From positions 682,001-746,000 of the forward strand of contig NZ_AP014938.1 in assembly GCF_001548235.1 (NCBI RefSeq): DNA of 64,000 nucleotides, in the 5' to 3' direction. Positions 12,756 through 22,187 of this stretch are shown here, one piece after another. Source of the stretch: Rothia mucilaginosa. Lineage in GTDB: Bacteria; Actinomycetota; Actinomycetes; Actinomycetales; Micrococcaceae. How positions within the stretch are numbered: position 1 is the stretch's first letter; each line of letters begins with the position of its first letter. The notes beneath the pieces are model-generated. The model saw nothing but the letters and a program-made list of their open reading frames with translations. It had not been told where the DNA came from and did not search any database. The translations under genes were made by a program, and so were the position numbers.

Positions 12756-13472
12756 ATGGATACTCTCAGCTACACCCCCGATGCACAGAATCTTCCCACC
12801 GACCCGACCGGTCGCCGCGGGCTTTTTATCGTGGTCGAAGGAGGCGACGGCGCCGGCAAAACCACCCAGCTCGCCCTGCTGAATGAAGCGCTCAGCGCCC
12901 GCGGATACCGTGTCATCACCACCCGCGAACCCGGCGGCACCGAGATCGGCGAGAAGCTGCGCGCCCTCGTCCTGGAAGCCGGTCAGGGCACCATTGACGA
13001 CCGCACCGAGGCGCTGATTTTTGCGGCGTCCCGCGCGGCTCACGCCTCCCAGCTGATTCGCCCCGCGCTCGCTGAGGGCGCCATCGTGCTCAGTGACCGC
13101 TATATTGATTCTTCCGCCGCGTACCAGGGTGTCGGCCGTGATCTGGGTGTTGAAACCATCGTCGATTTGAGCCGTTGGGCTACCGCCGACCTGGTTCCCG
13201 ACGCGACCCTGTTACTGAGTGTGCCGCTGAGCGCCGAGCAGGAGCGCATGGACCAGCGCGGCACCGTCGACCGTATTGAGGCTGAAGGCGCGGCGTTCAA
13301 GGCACGTATTCACGGTGCGTTCGAGCAGATCGCCCGCGAGGACGCTAACGGTTCGCACCGCATCATTGATGGTGTGGGCACGATTGATGAGGTACACGCG
13401 CGCGTACTCGAGGTGATTGAGCCTCTGCTTGCCGCCCGCGAACTGGTCCACACCGGTCAGGAGGACTCATGA
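12756..13472 (+). CDS. tmk: thymidylate kinase
   Basis: It phosphorylates dTMP to dTDP with ATP for DNA synthesis. The P-loop is VVEGGDGAGKTTQ, preceded by RRGLFI. The DR(Y/H) motif is LSDRYIDSSAAYQG, and TTREPGGTEIGEKLR is the conserved segment after the P-loop. The open frame extends much further upstream, but that part is antisense to the metB-type gene. The ATG at 12756, or the GTG at 12753, gives a family-like N-terminus of about 238 aa. Neither has a well-spaced Shine-Dalgarno, and TACCCT lies 5 nt before the GTG, so a leaderless start is possible. It overlaps holB by 4 nt. Confidence 0.88.
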   Translation: MDTLSYTPDAQNLPTDPTGRRGLFIVVEGGDGAGKTTQLALLNEALSARGYRVITTREPGGTEIGEKLRALVLEAGQGTIDDRTEALIFAASRAAHASQLIRPALAEGAIVLSDRYIDSSAAYQGVGRDLGVETIVDLSRWATADLVPDATLLLSVPLSAEQERMDQRGTVDRIEAEGAAFKARIHGAFEQIAREDANGSHRIIDGVGTIDEVHARVLEVIEPLLAARELVHTGQEDS

Positions 13473-14608
13473 GCCTCTGGGATACCCTGCTGATTCCTGC
13501 CGATAAGCTCCAACAGCTACGCACGGATGCCGCCGCCGACCGTCCCACGCACGCTTGGCTTTTCACGGGTGCGACCGGTGCGCCGCACCGTGAGGCGGCA
13601 AAAGTTTTCGCTGCCGCGCTGCTGTGCGAGCAGCCCGACCCGCAGAACCGCGGATGCGGCCAGTGCAAGGGCTGCGTGACCGTCATGAACGGTTCGCACG
13701 CAGATTTCACGCACTTTAGTACTGAGGCGACGCACATCAGCATTGATGAGGCACGCGAGCTGGTCATGAAGGCTCAGGACCGCCCGACCGTGGGGCGCTG
13801 GCGCGTGATTCTGGTCGAGGACACCGAGCGCATGCCGGAGCGTACCTCCAATGTGTTGTTGAAGGCGATTGAGGAGCCGCCGCCGCATACGATTTGGTTG
13901 TTGACGGCGCCCTCCCCCACCGATGTGCTGGTGACGATTCGTTCGCGTTGCCGCCCGGTACAGTTGCCGGTTCCTACCGATGCGCAGGTGCACGAGTATT
14001 TGCTGGCGCACGGTGTGGCGGATCCTTTGGCGCAGCGTGCGGCGCGGCTGGCTATGGGTGATGCGCAGGAGGGGTACCGTTTGGCGACCGATGAGCAGGC
14101 GATGGCTCGTCGGGAGTTGATTACCTCCCTGATTCTGAATGTTCGTTCTATTTCTTCGGCTTTCAATGCGGCAGAAAAGCTCACCAGCCTTGCCGACCAG
14201 GACGCACAGGCCGTCTCCGCTCTCAAGGATGAGCAGGAACGCCAGGAGCTTCTGGCGCTGCTGGGTATTCGCGAGGGTGAGCGTGTTTCGCCGTCCTTGC
14301 GAGCGCAGGTTCGCCGCCTGGAGGAGCAGCAGAAGCGCCGCGCTAAGCGCGTTTCATCCGATACGCTGTTGCGTTCCGTGGCGCAGGTTCAGACGGTTCT
14401 GCGTGATGCGTTGACGGTGGCACTGTCGGCTCAGGCTCCGCTGATCAATGAGCATCTGCGTGAGCCTCTGGAGGCGTTCTGCACCCGTCGTTCCGCCCAG
14501 CAGCTGCTGGAGGATGTGCAGGCGGTCGAGCTGACTCTGCGTCGCCTGCGGACAAACGCGAATGCACGTCTGGCACTTGAGGCGCTGATGAGCCGTTTCG
14601 TGTATTAG
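13469..14608 (+). CDS. holB: DNA polymerase III subunit delta'
   Basis: This 379 aa subunit belongs to the clamp loader with DnaX and HolA. The N-terminal AAA+ fold has a degenerate P-loop (FTGATGAPHREA), as expected for the non-ATPase delta'. A zinc module of four cysteines (CEQPDPQNRGCGQCKGC) follows. It continues with ISIDEARELVMKAQDRP, ILVEDTERM, NVLLKAIEEPPPHT and the SRC motif IRSRCRPVQLP. The start overlaps the tmk stop (ATGA), so the two are translationally coupled. A perfect 16-bp terminator follows. Confidence 0.92.
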   Translation: MSLWDTLLIPADKLQQLRTDAAADRPTHAWLFTGATGAPHREAAKVFAAALLCEQPDPQNRGCGQCKGCVTVMNGSHADFTHFSTEATHISIDEARELVMKAQDRPTVGRWRVILVEDTERMPERTSNVLLKAIEEPPPHTIWLLTAPSPTDVLVTIRSRCRPVQLPVPTDAQVHEYLLAHGVADPLAQRAARLAMGDAQEGYRLATDEQAMARRELITSLILNVRSISSAFNAAEKLTSLADQDAQAVSALKDEQERQELLALLGIREGERVSPSLRAQVRRLEEQQKRRAKRVSSDTLLRSVAQVQTVLRDALTVALSAQAPLINEHLREPLEAFCTRRSAQQLLEDVQAVELTLRRLRTNANARLALEALMSRFVY

Positions 14609-14636
14609 AAGCTTCTTAGTGGCTCATACAGCAAAA

Positions 14637-14673
14637 GGGGAGGCACCGAAGAGATGATCTTCGGTGCCTCCCC
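14637..14673. terminator. bidirectional terminator between holB and the UPF0210 gene
   Basis: A perfect 16-bp stem (GGGGAGGCACCGAAGA / TCTTCGGTGCCTCCCC) with loop GATGA lies between convergent genes. It has a TTCTATT tail on the plus strand and TTTTGCTG on the minus strand. Confidence 0.88.
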
Positions 14674-14700
14674 TTCTATTGGTTCTCAGCACCCCTAGAA

Positions 14701-14736
14701 CTCAGTTACGGAATCAAGCTTAGTTGCGGAACCCGT
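14701..14736 (-). repeat. imperfect 18-bp tandem duplication across the UPF0210 stop codon
   Basis: The plus strand reads CTCAGTTACGGAATCAAG then CTTAGTTGCGGAACCCGT. The first 15 positions agree at 12. The gene-proximal unit holds the TAA stop (complement 14720-14722). Confidence 0.5.
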
Positions 14737-16075
14737 GAACCGGCGACGGAATACGACCGCAGCGGGCGATGAACGCCTCCGCGCTGGGGGTGTGGGTGGG
14801 CATGACGGGTGCGCGACCAAGCAGACCACCAAATTCGACCATGTCGCCTACACCCAGGCCGACCGCCGGGATGACGCGAACCGCGGTGGTCTTGTGGTTC
14901 ATCACGCCGATTGCCGCCTCGTCGGCAATCATTGCGGCGAGGGTGGCTGCGGGGGTGTCGCCGGGAACCGCAACCATATCCAGGCCGACGGAGCAGATGG
15001 CGGTCATTGCTTCGAGCTTATCCAGGGTGATGTGTCCGGCTGCTGCGGATTCAATCATGCCGATATCCTCAGAGATCGGAATGAAGGAGCCGGAGAGGCC
15101 ACCGACGTTCGAGCACGCCATGAGGCCGCCCTTCTTCACCGCATCATTGAGCAGCGCGAGGGCCGCAACGGTGCCGTGGGTACCGACGGTTTCCAGACCC
15201 ATCTCTTCGAGGATGTGCGCGACCGAGTCGCCAATCTCTGCGGTGGGCGCCAGGGAGAGGTCAATAATGTTGAAGGGCACGCCCAGACGCTCGGAGGCGA
15301 GGGTACCGACCAGCTGACCGACGCGGGTAATCTTGAAGGCTGCCTTCTTGATTTCTTCGGCGCAGGTGTCGAAGGATTCCCCGCGGACCTTCTGCAGGGC
15401 GCGGTGTACCACGCCGGGGCCGGAGACACCCACGGAGATGGTGGTGTCTGCCTCCTGCACGCCGTGGAATGCGCCCGCCATGAAGGGGTTGTCGCTGACT
15501 GCGTTCGCGAAGACGACGAGCTTGGCGCAGCCGAAGCCGTGTGCATCCGCGGTCAGGTCTGCGGTGGTGCGGATGGTTTCACCCATGAGCTTGACGGCGC
15601 TCATATTAATGCCGGCGCGGGAGGATCCGATGTCTACGGAGGAGCAGACCACGTCGGTTTCTGCGAGCGCACGCGGGATGGAGCGGATCAGTTTTTCGTC
15701 GGCGGGGGTCATGCCCTTGTCGACGAGGGCGCTGAAGCCGCCGACAAAGTTCACTCCGACTGCCTTAGCTGCCGCGTCGAGGGTGCGGGCGAATTCTATG
15801 TAGTCCTCATCGCCGGAGGCGCCTGCCACCAGTGCGATGGGGGTGACGGCGATGCGCTTGTTGACGATCGGGATGCCGAGCTCAGCTTCGATACCTTCGC
15901 AGACACTGACGAGGTTTGCGGCGCGGCTGGTGATCTTGTCGTAGATTTTGCGGCGGGCTACTTCGCCGTCGGAGTCGGCGCAGTCGAGCAGGGAGATGCC
16001 CATGGTGACGGTGCGAATGTCGAGCTTCTGCTCCTCGATCATTCGGATGGTTTCTAGAATGTTGGTGTTGCGCAT
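14720..16075 (-). CDS. UPF0210 / DUF711 family protein (PFL-like fold)
   Basis: This conserved protein of about 451 aa begins [20 protein letters not shown] and contains [26 protein letters not shown] and [19 protein letters not shown], all typical of UPF0210. The family is structurally related to pyruvate-formate-lyase-like proteins, but no reaction is established that I can name with confidence. The frame opens at 16162; the ATG at 16075 matches the family start. It lies 10 nt after the UPF0237 ACT-domain gene, and these two families are commonly paired, suggesting a regulated complex. Its stop codon lies in an imperfect tandem duplication (14701-14736). Confidence 0.85.
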   Translation of the reverse strand: MRNTNILETIRMIEEQKLDIRTVTMGISLLDCADSDGEVARRKIYDKITSRAANLVSVCEGIEAELGIPIVNKRIAVTPIALVAGASGDEDYIEFARTLDAAAKAVGVNFVGGFSALVDKGMTPADEKLIRSIPRALAETDVVCSSVDIGSSRAGINMSAVKLMGETIRTTADLTADAHGFGCAKLVVFANAVSDNPFMAGAFHGVQEADTTISVGVSGPGVVHRALQKVRGESFDTCAEEIKKAAFKITRVGQLVGTLASERLGVPFNIIDLSLAPTAEIGDSVAHILEEMGLETVGTHGTVAALALLNDAVKKGGLMACSNVGGLSGSFIPISEDIGMIESAAAGHITLDKLEAMTAICSVGLDMVAVPGDTPAATLAAMIADEAAIGVMNHKTTAVRVIPAVGLGVGDMVEFGGLLGRAPVMPTHTPSAEAFIARCGRIPSPVHGFRN

Positions 16076-16085
16076 CAGTGGAGCC

Positions 16086-16355
16086 CTAGATGGCGTGCAT
16101 TGCCTTGAAGATGGATTCTGCCTGGATGCGAATCTGTACCTTCTGTTCGTGTTCGACACCAATCACGGCTTCCTGCAGGTCGATGAGGTTCTGCTGCTTT
16201 TCGTCGAAGGAGCAGTGCATGATCATGGTGAAGTACTCGCCCATGATGGTCTGGGAGACGTCGAGAACGTTGACTTTGCGCTCGGCGAGGGTTGCGGTCA
16301 CGGCGGCGATGATGCCTTCGTGGTCGATGCCTGTGACGGTGAGAATAATCTTCAC
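16086..16355 (-). CDS. UPF0237 ACT domain protein
   Basis: This 89 aa protein is a single ACT domain: [21 protein letters not shown] with the usual bab-bab pattern and a conserved late segment [14 protein letters not shown] domains bind amino acids or similar ligands. Fused or paired with UPF0210 proteins they are thought to be regulatory, but the ligand is unknown. The start is GTG at 16355 with AGGAGA upstream. It is the first gene of the pair with the UPF0210 gene, 10 nt apart. Confidence 0.87.
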   Translation of the reverse strand: MKIILTVTGIDHEGIIAAVTATLAERKVNVLDVSQTIMGEYFTMIMHCSFDEKQQNLIDLQEAVIGVEHEQKVQIRIQAESIFKAMHAI

Positions 16356-16662
16356 GGTGTTCTCCTAGTGGTTTGGGGCTGCGTGCCTAAGGAAGAGGTG
16401 CATAAAAGCGCATACATACGCATATTTATAAGACTAATTATAGGTTACTCAGAACACATTCTGTAGGGTCAACAGCAGGGTCAACACAAAAAGCCCCTCC
16501 CACCACACACCGGGAGAATAAAAAATCCACGTCACCTCACCATTTAAAGGTAAGAAAGAACGTGGATTCTTTATTATGTGTCAGTCTTGAAGCATCCTTC
16601 GACACTCCGTATAACTGCCTAGTTATAACTGTCTATAAGTTTTAGTGATCTAGAAGTATTTC
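16356..16662. other. intergenic region with manA terminator
   Basis: About 300 nt hold the manA terminator (16524-16568) and the promoter region of the UPF0237-UPF0210 pair. Near the manA stop, TATAACTGCCTAGT and TATAACTGTCTATA form a 14-bp near-tandem repeat (about 16610-16637). Confidence 0.5.
16524..16568 (-). terminator. terminator of manA
   Basis: On the minus strand AATCCACGT pairs with ACGTGGATT around a long loop that contains a short inner pairing, followed by TTTTTATTC. It lies about 95 nt after the manA stop. Confidence 0.65.
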
Positions 16663-17850
16663 CTAAACATAAGAAGCGATGTACAGCTCACCGCTGCCGC
16701 TCAGGGTTGCCGCCGAGGGCTCACCCACATGCAGTACCGACTCGGTGGCGCCCAGTACGAACTCTTCGGTGCCGTTGCCGTCTGCTGCGTGAATGGTGAT
16801 TTCGCCGGATACGCTCAGCGCGGCGCTAATACCCTCGAAGGTGTATTCCTGCGGCTTGCCCTCTTCAACGCGGATGCGGGTCACGCTCATGCGTTCATCC
16901 CACATGGCGTAGGTGCCAACGGGTGCGTTCTCGGGGGTGGGGCGCTGAATAACCGGGGCGTCCTGGCTTTCACCGAGAACCTTAATGAGCTCCTCGGTGT
17001 CGATGTGCTTTGCGGTCAGACCGGCACGCATCACGTTATCGGAGGGGTTCATCAGCTCGATAGCGGTACCGGAGACGTAGGCGTGCACCTGACCGTCGGG
17101 GGTGAAGGCGGATTCGCCCGGTGCCAGGTGTACCAGGTTCATGACGAAGGCGACGAGCAGACCGCGGTCGCCGGGGTACTTGCCGGCAACAATCTGTACG
17201 AGCTCGGCAGCGTCAGCGATGACGGGGTTCTCTGCGTCGGTCAGCTGTGCTGCCGCCTCGACAAGCTGCTCAACAGCCGCGGTGGCGGCCTCTTCGGGCA
17301 TGCGAATAATCTCGGTCAGCAGCTGCTTGGGGGTATGCTCCACGCGCTCTGCCAGCCAGCCAGCCTTGAACGCCTTAGCCAGCTCTGCCAGCTGCGCGGA
17401 GGTGCGCACACCGGTGAGCACGCGCATCTGGGTCAGCGCAATGACGGTTTCAGGCTTGGAGTAGCGATCCTTGTAGTTGCGGTGCGGCGCGTCGATCGCG
17501 ATGCCGCGTGCCTGCTCATCCTCGAAGCCGGCAATAGCCTGCTCGGGGGTGGGGTGCACCTGAATGGACAGGGGCGCATCAATCGCAAGGATCTTAAAGA
17601 GGAAGGGGAACCAATCGGAGGTACGGTCCGGGCGCAGGAAGCGGGAGGGGTTCTCCACAATCAGCTCATTGAGCGGGGACTCAGTACCATCAACGGTTGC
17701 ACGGGAGGGCGCAGCCGGATGCGCGCCAACCCACACCTCAGCCTCGGGCTGTTCGGTGGGCACGGGCACGCCGCGCATGCGTCCAAGAATTTCGCGGGAA
17801 CCCCACGCATAATTCTGAATCTGGTTTTTTAGGGAAAAAATCTCACCCAT
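16663..17850 (-). CDS. manA: mannose-6-phosphate isomerase, class I
   Basis: This enzyme of about 395 aa interconverts fructose-6-P and mannose-6-P and is zinc-dependent. Type I marks are IQNYAWGSREILG at the N-terminus, zinc-site residues in SIQVHPTPEQA, YSKPETVIAL, and the catalytic-arginine region MNPSDNVMRAGLTAKHID. The ATG at 17850 starts the conserved MGEIFSLKN; the frame opens at 17913. It is divergent from manB (phosphomannomutase), and together they supply mannose-1-P for mannosylated glycans. The 137-nt gap holds both promoters. Confidence 0.93.
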   Translation of the reverse strand: MGEIFSLKNQIQNYAWGSREILGRMRGVPVPTEQPEAEVWVGAHPAAPSRATVDGTESPLNELIVENPSRFLRPDRTSDWFPFLFKILAIDAPLSIQVHPTPEQAIAGFEDEQARGIAIDAPHRNYKDRYSKPETVIALTQMRVLTGVRTSAQLAELAKAFKAGWLAERVEHTPKQLLTEIIRMPEEAATAAVEQLVEAAAQLTDAENPVIADAAELVQIVAGKYPGDRGLLVAFVMNLVHLAPGESAFTPDGQVHAYVSGTAIELMNPSDNVMRAGLTAKHIDTEELIKVLGESQDAPVIQRPTPENAPVGTYAMWDERMSVTRIRVEEGKPQEYTFEGISAALSVSGEITIHAADGNGTEEFVLGATESVLHVGEPSAATLSGSGELYIASYV

Positions 17851-17974
17851 GGGGGGAAATACCTCTCGACGTGAGTTGTTTGAAGTAAGTGACGTGATAA
17901 AAAACCCATACATTCAGCGGAATTTATAAGGTTTTACCTGCCCATTATAGAGGCTAGTTACACTTCTTTACCGC

Positions 17975-17990
17975 TAAAATAAAAGGCGTG
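17975..17990 (+). promoter_or_regulatory. -10 TAAAAT, 7 nt before the manB GTG
   Basis: TAAAAT at 17975-17980 ends 7 nt before the GTG start codon, so transcription would begin at or next to the start codon. No convincing -35 is seen. Confidence 0.4.
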
Positions 17991-19394
17991 ACTACTATTA
18001 ATCTACATGACTCATTCAAAGCGTACGACGTGCGTGGCATCGTCGGCGAGACCATTACCGCAGAGACTGTTCGCGCAACTGGCGCGGCTTTCGTAGACGT
18101 TCTGGGCCTGGAGGGCCAGACCATTCTGGTCGGTGGCGACATGCGCCCCTCCTCCCCCGAATTCATGGATGCATTCGCCCAGGGTGCAACCGCTCGCGGT
18201 GCAAATGTTGAGAAGATTGGCCTGATCTCCACTGACGTTCTGTACTTCGCATGTGGCGTTGAGAACGCTGCCGGTGTTACCTTCACCGCTAGCCACAACC
18301 CCGCAGAGTACAACGGCATGAAGATGGCTAAGGCTGGCGCTGTTCCGCTGTCCTCCGAGTCCGGTCTGTTCGATATCCGTGACCTGGCTCAGAAGTACCT
18401 GGACGCCGGCGAGATTCCTTCGGTCGAGAAGGTCGGCACCGTTTCTGAGAAGGACATCCTCAAGCCCTACGCAGAGTACCTGCGCAAGCTGGTGGACCTG
18501 TCTTCCATCCGCCCCCTGAAGGTTGTTGTTGACGCTGGTAACGGCATGGGTGGTATGACCACTCCCGCTGTTCTGGGCGACACCATCCTGCCGGGCCTGC
18601 CCCTGGAAATCGTTCCCCTGTACTTCGAGCTGGACGGCACCTTCCCGAACCACCCGGCTAACCCGCTGGAGCCGGCTAACCTGGTTGACCTGCAGAAGGC
18701 TGTTGTTGAGCACGGTGCTGACATTGGTCTGGCATTTGACGGTGACGCTGACCGCTGCTTCGTCATCGATGAGAAGGGTGAACCCGTCACTCCTTCGGCT
18801 GTGACCGCTCTGGTTGCTGAGCGCGAGATTGCTCGCGCGAAGGCAGAGGGTAACGAAGAGCCCGTCATCATCTACAACCTGATCACCTCGAAGGCTGTTC
18901 CTGAGCTGGTTGAGAAGCTGGGCGGCCGCGCAGTGAAGACCCGCGTGGGCCACTCCTTCATCAAGGCTGTTATGGCCAAGGAGAACGGCGTTTTCGGTGG
19001 CGAGCACTCCGCTCACTACTACTTCAAGGACTTCTTCAACGCAGACACCGGCATGCTCGCTGCAATGCACGTGCTGGCTGCTCTGGGTGGCGACGACAAG
19101 CCTCTCTCCGAGATCAGCGCGAAGTACTCCCCGTACGTTGCTTCCGGTGAGATTAACTCCGAGATTGAAGACAAGGCTGCCGCTGTGGACCGCGTGCGTG
19201 CACACTACGCTAACGCTCCCGTGGTTGTTGAGGACTCCGACGGCACCACCTTCACCAACACCGAAGAGGGTTGGTGGGTTAACCTGCGTCCTTCGAACAC
19301 TGAGCCTTTCCTGCGCCTGAACCTTGAGGCACCGGATGTTGAGACCATGGAGCGCGTCCGCGATGAGGTTCTGGCTCTGGTTCGCCAGGGCTAA
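17988..19394 (+). CDS. manB: phosphomannomutase / phosphoglucomutase (ManB type)
   Basis: This 468 aa alpha-D-phosphohexomutase interconverts mannose-6-P and mannose-1-P. The phosphoserine loop is TFTASHNPAEYNGMK. The magnesium loop is AFDGDADRC. The sugar-binding loop is GGEHSAHYYF. The phosphate-binding loop RPSNTEPFLRLN is at the C-terminus. The GTG at 17988 is the only reasonable start, and AAAAGG lies too close to it for a normal ribosome-binding site. It is paired divergently with manA. Phosphoglucomutase side activity is common in the family. Confidence 0.93.
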   Translation: MTTINLHDSFKAYDVRGIVGETITAETVRATGAAFVDVLGLEGQTILVGGDMRPSSPEFMDAFAQGATARGANVEKIGLISTDVLYFACGVENAAGVTFTASHNPAEYNGMKMAKAGAVPLSSESGLFDIRDLAQKYLDAGEIPSVEKVGTVSEKDILKPYAEYLRKLVDLSSIRPLKVVVDAGNGMGGMTTPAVLGDTILPGLPLEIVPLYFELDGTFPNHPANPLEPANLVDLQKAVVEHGADIGLAFDGDADRCFVIDEKGEPVTPSAVTALVAEREIARAKAEGNEEPVIIYNLITSKAVPELVEKLGGRAVKTRVGHSFIKAVMAKENGVFGGEHSAHYYFKDFFNADTGMLAAMHVLAALGGDDKPLSEISAKYSPYVASGEINSEIEDKAAAVDRVRAHYANAPVVVEDSDGTTFTNTEEGWWVNLRPSNTEPFLRLNLEAPDVETMERVRDEVLALVRQG

Positions 19395-19413
19395 GCACTA
19401 GCTAGCTACTAAA

Positions 19414-19446
19414 ATCCCGCCCGCAGATTACTTCTGCGGGCGGGAT
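19414..19446 (+). terminator. terminator of manB
   Basis: The 14-bp stem ATCCCGCCCGCAGA / TCTGCGGGCGGGAT has loop TTACT and is followed by ATTTTTCTT. It begins 20 nt after the manB stop. Confidence 0.92.
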
Positions 19447-19462
19447 ATTTTTCTTAAGTTCT

Positions 19463-19510
19463 AAACCCGGCTAGGTTCTTCTGTCTCAGAGAAAGAACCT
19501 AGCCGGGTTT
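19463..19510 (-). terminator. hairpin terminator of hmp
   Basis: A perfect 18-bp stem (AAACCCGGCTAGGTTCTT / AAGAACCTAGCCGGGTTT) lies between the convergent manB and hmp genes. The minus-strand tail is weak (TAGAACTT). It most likely serves hmp. Confidence 0.7.
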
Positions 19511-19545
19511 AAGAAACCTAGCGGACGAGCCGGCTTACGCGGTTT

Positions 19546-20727
19546 TTACGCCTCGCGTGCCTGGTCGTGGAGCATCCACTGGTCGGGGCCGAAGATCTCG
19601 TAGTTGATGTTCTTGCCGGGGACGCCTGCCTCCACCAGTGCGGAGCGTACGCCCTGCATGAAGGGCAACGGGCCGCAGAGGTAAACGTTAGCGTTGGCGG
19701 GAACATCCAGCTTGGATACGTCGACGCGGCCGGTGAAGTCGCCGCCTTCGCCCTCGATGAAGGATACGAGGCGTGCGTTGGGCAGCTTGCCGACGAGCTC
19801 GGTGAGCTCTTCGCGCAGGGGCCAGGTGTCCAGGCGGCGGTCTGCGTGGACCACGGTCACGGGACGCTCGGAGCCCTTCTCAACCAGCTCGGAGAGGAAG
19901 CTGAGCATGGGGGTGGTGCCGATGCCTGCGGAGAAGAGGTACAGGGGCGCCTCGGGGTCGCCGAAGCCTTCCAGAGTCAGGTCACCGTAGGGGTTGGAGA
20001 TTTCGACGACTGCGCCAACTTCCAGCTCGTGCAGGATGGAGGTCATCTCGCCGTTGGGGTCGAGCTTCACAGCGATGCGGCGCTGGTTCTTTTCGCTGGG
20101 CAGCAGGGTGTACTGGCGTGCCTGGCGCAGGCCGTCACGTGCGGGAACGACGATGGAGATGTACTGGCCGCCCTTGGACTCGGTCATGGGGGTCTCGTCG
20201 GCGGGCTCGAAGGTCAGAACTACGACGTTCTCACCGGTCTCCTTGCGGTCAACGAGCTTGAAGGGTGCGAACATGACGTCGTTTGCCTGGGAGGCGTACA
20301 GGCCCTTCTCCAGCTTGATGAGGGCGTTGCCCATGAGCCAGTAGACCTCGGTCCATGCCTCAACGATTTCGGGGGTAGCCAGGTCGCCCAGGTTAGCGGC
20401 GATTGCCTCGAAGAGGTACTTGTAGACGGTGGGGTACTCTTCTTCCTTCAGGCCCAGGGATGCGTGCTTGTGTGCAACGCGGGAGAGGACCTCGTCCGGG
20501 TAGGAGTCCGGGTGCTCGACAATGTAGGAAGCGAATACTGCGATGGAGCCAGCCAGCGCGCGAGGCTGAGTACCTTCAAGCTGGGAGGAGCGGGAGAACA
20601 TGCCGTCCATCAGGTCGGGGCGGGCGGCGAACATTCGACGGTAGAAGTCGGGGGTGATGTCGTTAATGCGCTCAGCAATGATGGGCAGCGTTGCCTCAAT
20701 AATGGGGCGGGACTTTTCGGAGAGCAT
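19546..20727 (-). CDS. hmp: flavohaemoprotein, nitric oxide dioxygenase
   Basis: This 393 aa cytoplasmic enzyme oxidises NO to nitrate with O2 and NAD(P)H. The globin domain (about 1-135) includes the proximal histidine region RVAHKHASLGLKEEEYP. The FAD domain (about 145-255) has QYTLLPSEK and the NAD domain (about 265-393) has LFSAGIGTTPMLSFL and YLCGPLPFMQGVRSAL. The ATG at 20727 has AGAAGG nine nt upstream. The neighbouring NsrR-type gene on the same strand strongly suggests NO-responsive control. The 630-nt upstream region holds inverted repeats. Confidence 0.94.
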   Translation of the reverse strand: MLSEKSRPIIEATLPIIAERINDITPDFYRRMFAARPDLMDGMFSRSSQLEGTQPRALAGSIAVFASYIVEHPDSYPDEVLSRVAHKHASLGLKEEEYPTVYKYLFEAIAANLGDLATPEIVEAWTEVYWLMGNALIKLEKGLYASQANDVMFAPFKLVDRKETGENVVVLTFEPADETPMTESKGGQYISIVVPARDGLRQARQYTLLPSEKNQRRIAVKLDPNGEMTSILHELEVGAVVEISNPYGDLTLEGFGDPEAPLYLFSAGIGTTPMLSFLSELVEKGSERPVTVVHADRRLDTWPLREELTELVGKLPNARLVSFIEGEGGDFTGRVDVSKLDVPANANVYLCGPLPFMQGVRSALVEAGVPGKNINYEIFGPDQWMLHDQAREA

Positions 20728-21357
20728 CGGTGCGTGCCTTCTTCCTGTGTGGTCACCTCGGTCATTGTGGCGAGGCCCCTCAAGATCGGTGTTGCGGGGC
20801 ATTCACTCAGACAGCTTAGTTGGTGACAGAGTGTTTATAAAGCACCCTTACCGTAGCATTTTGCGGGGTGCTTGCGCTGAGTGCAGGTCACTTTCTGAGG
20901 GATATTGAGGGGTCTAGGTGAGACTTATGGTTCAGCTTGACTCAAAGAGAGAGCCGAGCGTCACACTATATATTTTCAGCACTGTTTTTGAGTTCACCGC
21001 GTGACTAGCCCCGGAGTGTGCATAAAAATTCTGACCTGAAAATATATTTACTACGGAAAGTATGCAGTACAGTGCAAAAATGAATATGGTCACATTTTCT
21101 GCATTTGAGAAGCAAATTTGCAATATTCTGCACTTACTGCACAATTTTCGGATTCATGCAGGCGCCGACAACCGCGCACGCAGAGTCAAAAATACCCCCG
21201 CGCGGCCCTCAAAGCCCCCACGAAACACCCCCCCGTGCGAACCGCCTAGCAACCCCGGCATCAAGCGCAGAAACGCCCTAAACTCCGCGTTAAAAACTCT
21301 ATGGAGCCTCCCACCGGAAAGCTCCACAGATATCACGTATCTCTTGAATACTTACGA
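20728..21357. other. hmp upstream region with inverted repeats
   Basis: This 630-nt stretch has no supported gene. It contains AAGCACCC (20838-20845) opposed to GGGTGCTT about 18 nt away. It also holds an exact 12-bp inverted repeat, ATATATTTTCAG (20968-20979) and CTGAAAATATAT (21036-21047), with 56 nt between. GCAAATTTGC (about 21113) is a short palindrome. These are candidate sites for hmp regulation. The short open frames here have no ribosome-binding sites. Confidence 0.5.
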
Positions 21358-21828
21358 CTAGCGCGCAGGCAGCGCATTCTCCGGAGGCCCAAAGCCCAGC
21401 TCGACAAACACCGGGCCAACAGGGCGCGCACCGGCAGTCAACTCGCTAATGATCACCGAATCAACCGATGCATAGAATGCCTCGCGAGCCTTCGCCAGCA
21501 CATTGCGCAGGCGACAGAACTTATCGAGGGGACAGTGGCCGTTCTCATCCTCGCACTCAATCATGGGGATATCGCCCTCAGTAGCGCGAAGAATAGTGCC
21601 GACGGTCGCAGAACGACCCGCATCGGAGAGCATGACGCCACCGGCACGACCACGAGTCGAGTCCAGGTAACCCATGTTCACGAGGAAAGCTACAGCCTTC
21701 GCCACGTGGTTGTAGGGGGTGTCCACACCTTCAGAAATCTTCTGGGTGGAAAGCTTCTGACCGGGCTCCAGAGCAGACAGGAGCATCAGAACGCGGAGCG
21801 AGACATCCGAGAATGCTGTCAAACGCAT
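21358..21828 (-). CDS. nsrR: Rrf2 family transcriptional regulator, NsrR-like
   Basis: This 156 aa regulator has an N-terminal winged helix (MRLTAFSDVSLRVLMLLSAL, then LSTQKISEGVDTPYNHVAKAVAFLV). A three-cysteine cluster-binding segment follows: C, six residues, CPLDKFC. NsrR binds an NO-sensitive iron-sulfur cluster and represses hmp. Adjacency to hmp on the same strand supports this over IscR or RirA, though identity rests on family and context. The ATG at 21828 has GAAGGAG at ideal spacing. Confidence 0.85.
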   Translation of the reverse strand: MRLTAFSDVSLRVLMLLSALEPGQKLSTQKISEGVDTPYNHVAKAVAFLVNMGYLDSTRGRAGGVMLSDAGRSATVGTILRATEGDIPMIECEDENGHCPLDKFCRLRNVLAKAREAFYASVDSVIISELTAGARPVGPVFVELGFGPPENALPAR

Positions 21829-22187
21829 GGATACTCCTTCTATCCTTCTCGTGCTACCGTCCCCTCCACGGAGGCGGCAACGGATGCGTGAACCGGGCGG
21901 GGTTCGACGCGTTCAAAAATCTTACATTGGCATTGTATAGGGGCGGCAAGAGGGCAAGAAATTATGAGCAGCTACTATTGCCCCCAAACCACCCCGGCGG
22001 GGGTTTTAAAGTATTTCTCAAGAGCAAGTGGATTGCATAGCCTTACACTCACACCACTGCAAGAAAACTTGCCGTTCCCCAGGTGATAGGGATTCAAATT
22101 CCCCCTCAACGGAAGGAAGGAGCGGAATCTCACCGGGAGATTCCGCTCCTTACAAAGCGCTATACCGTAGGTATTAGCTGGAGTGTC
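21829..22187. other. nsrR promoter region and pckG 3' region
   Basis: The stretch has no supported gene. On the minus strand ATACAATGCCAATGTAAG (about 21923-21940) is a -10-like and repeat-containing element about 100 nt before nsrR, a candidate promoter and self-operator. The pckG terminator lies at 22117-22151. Confidence 0.4.
22117..22151 (-). terminator. terminator of pckG
   Basis: A perfect 15-bp stem (AAGGAGCGGAATCTC / GAGATTCCGCTCCTT) with a five-base loop sits about 36 nt after the pckG stop. The minus-strand tail is CCTTCCG, so the T-tract is weak. Confidence 0.7.

Noticed and set aside
12756..14608. tmk-holB with long reading frames on the opposite strand considered as overlapping genes
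   Set aside because: Opposite-strand frames lack family motifs and ribosome-binding sites; only tmk and holB show conserved domains.
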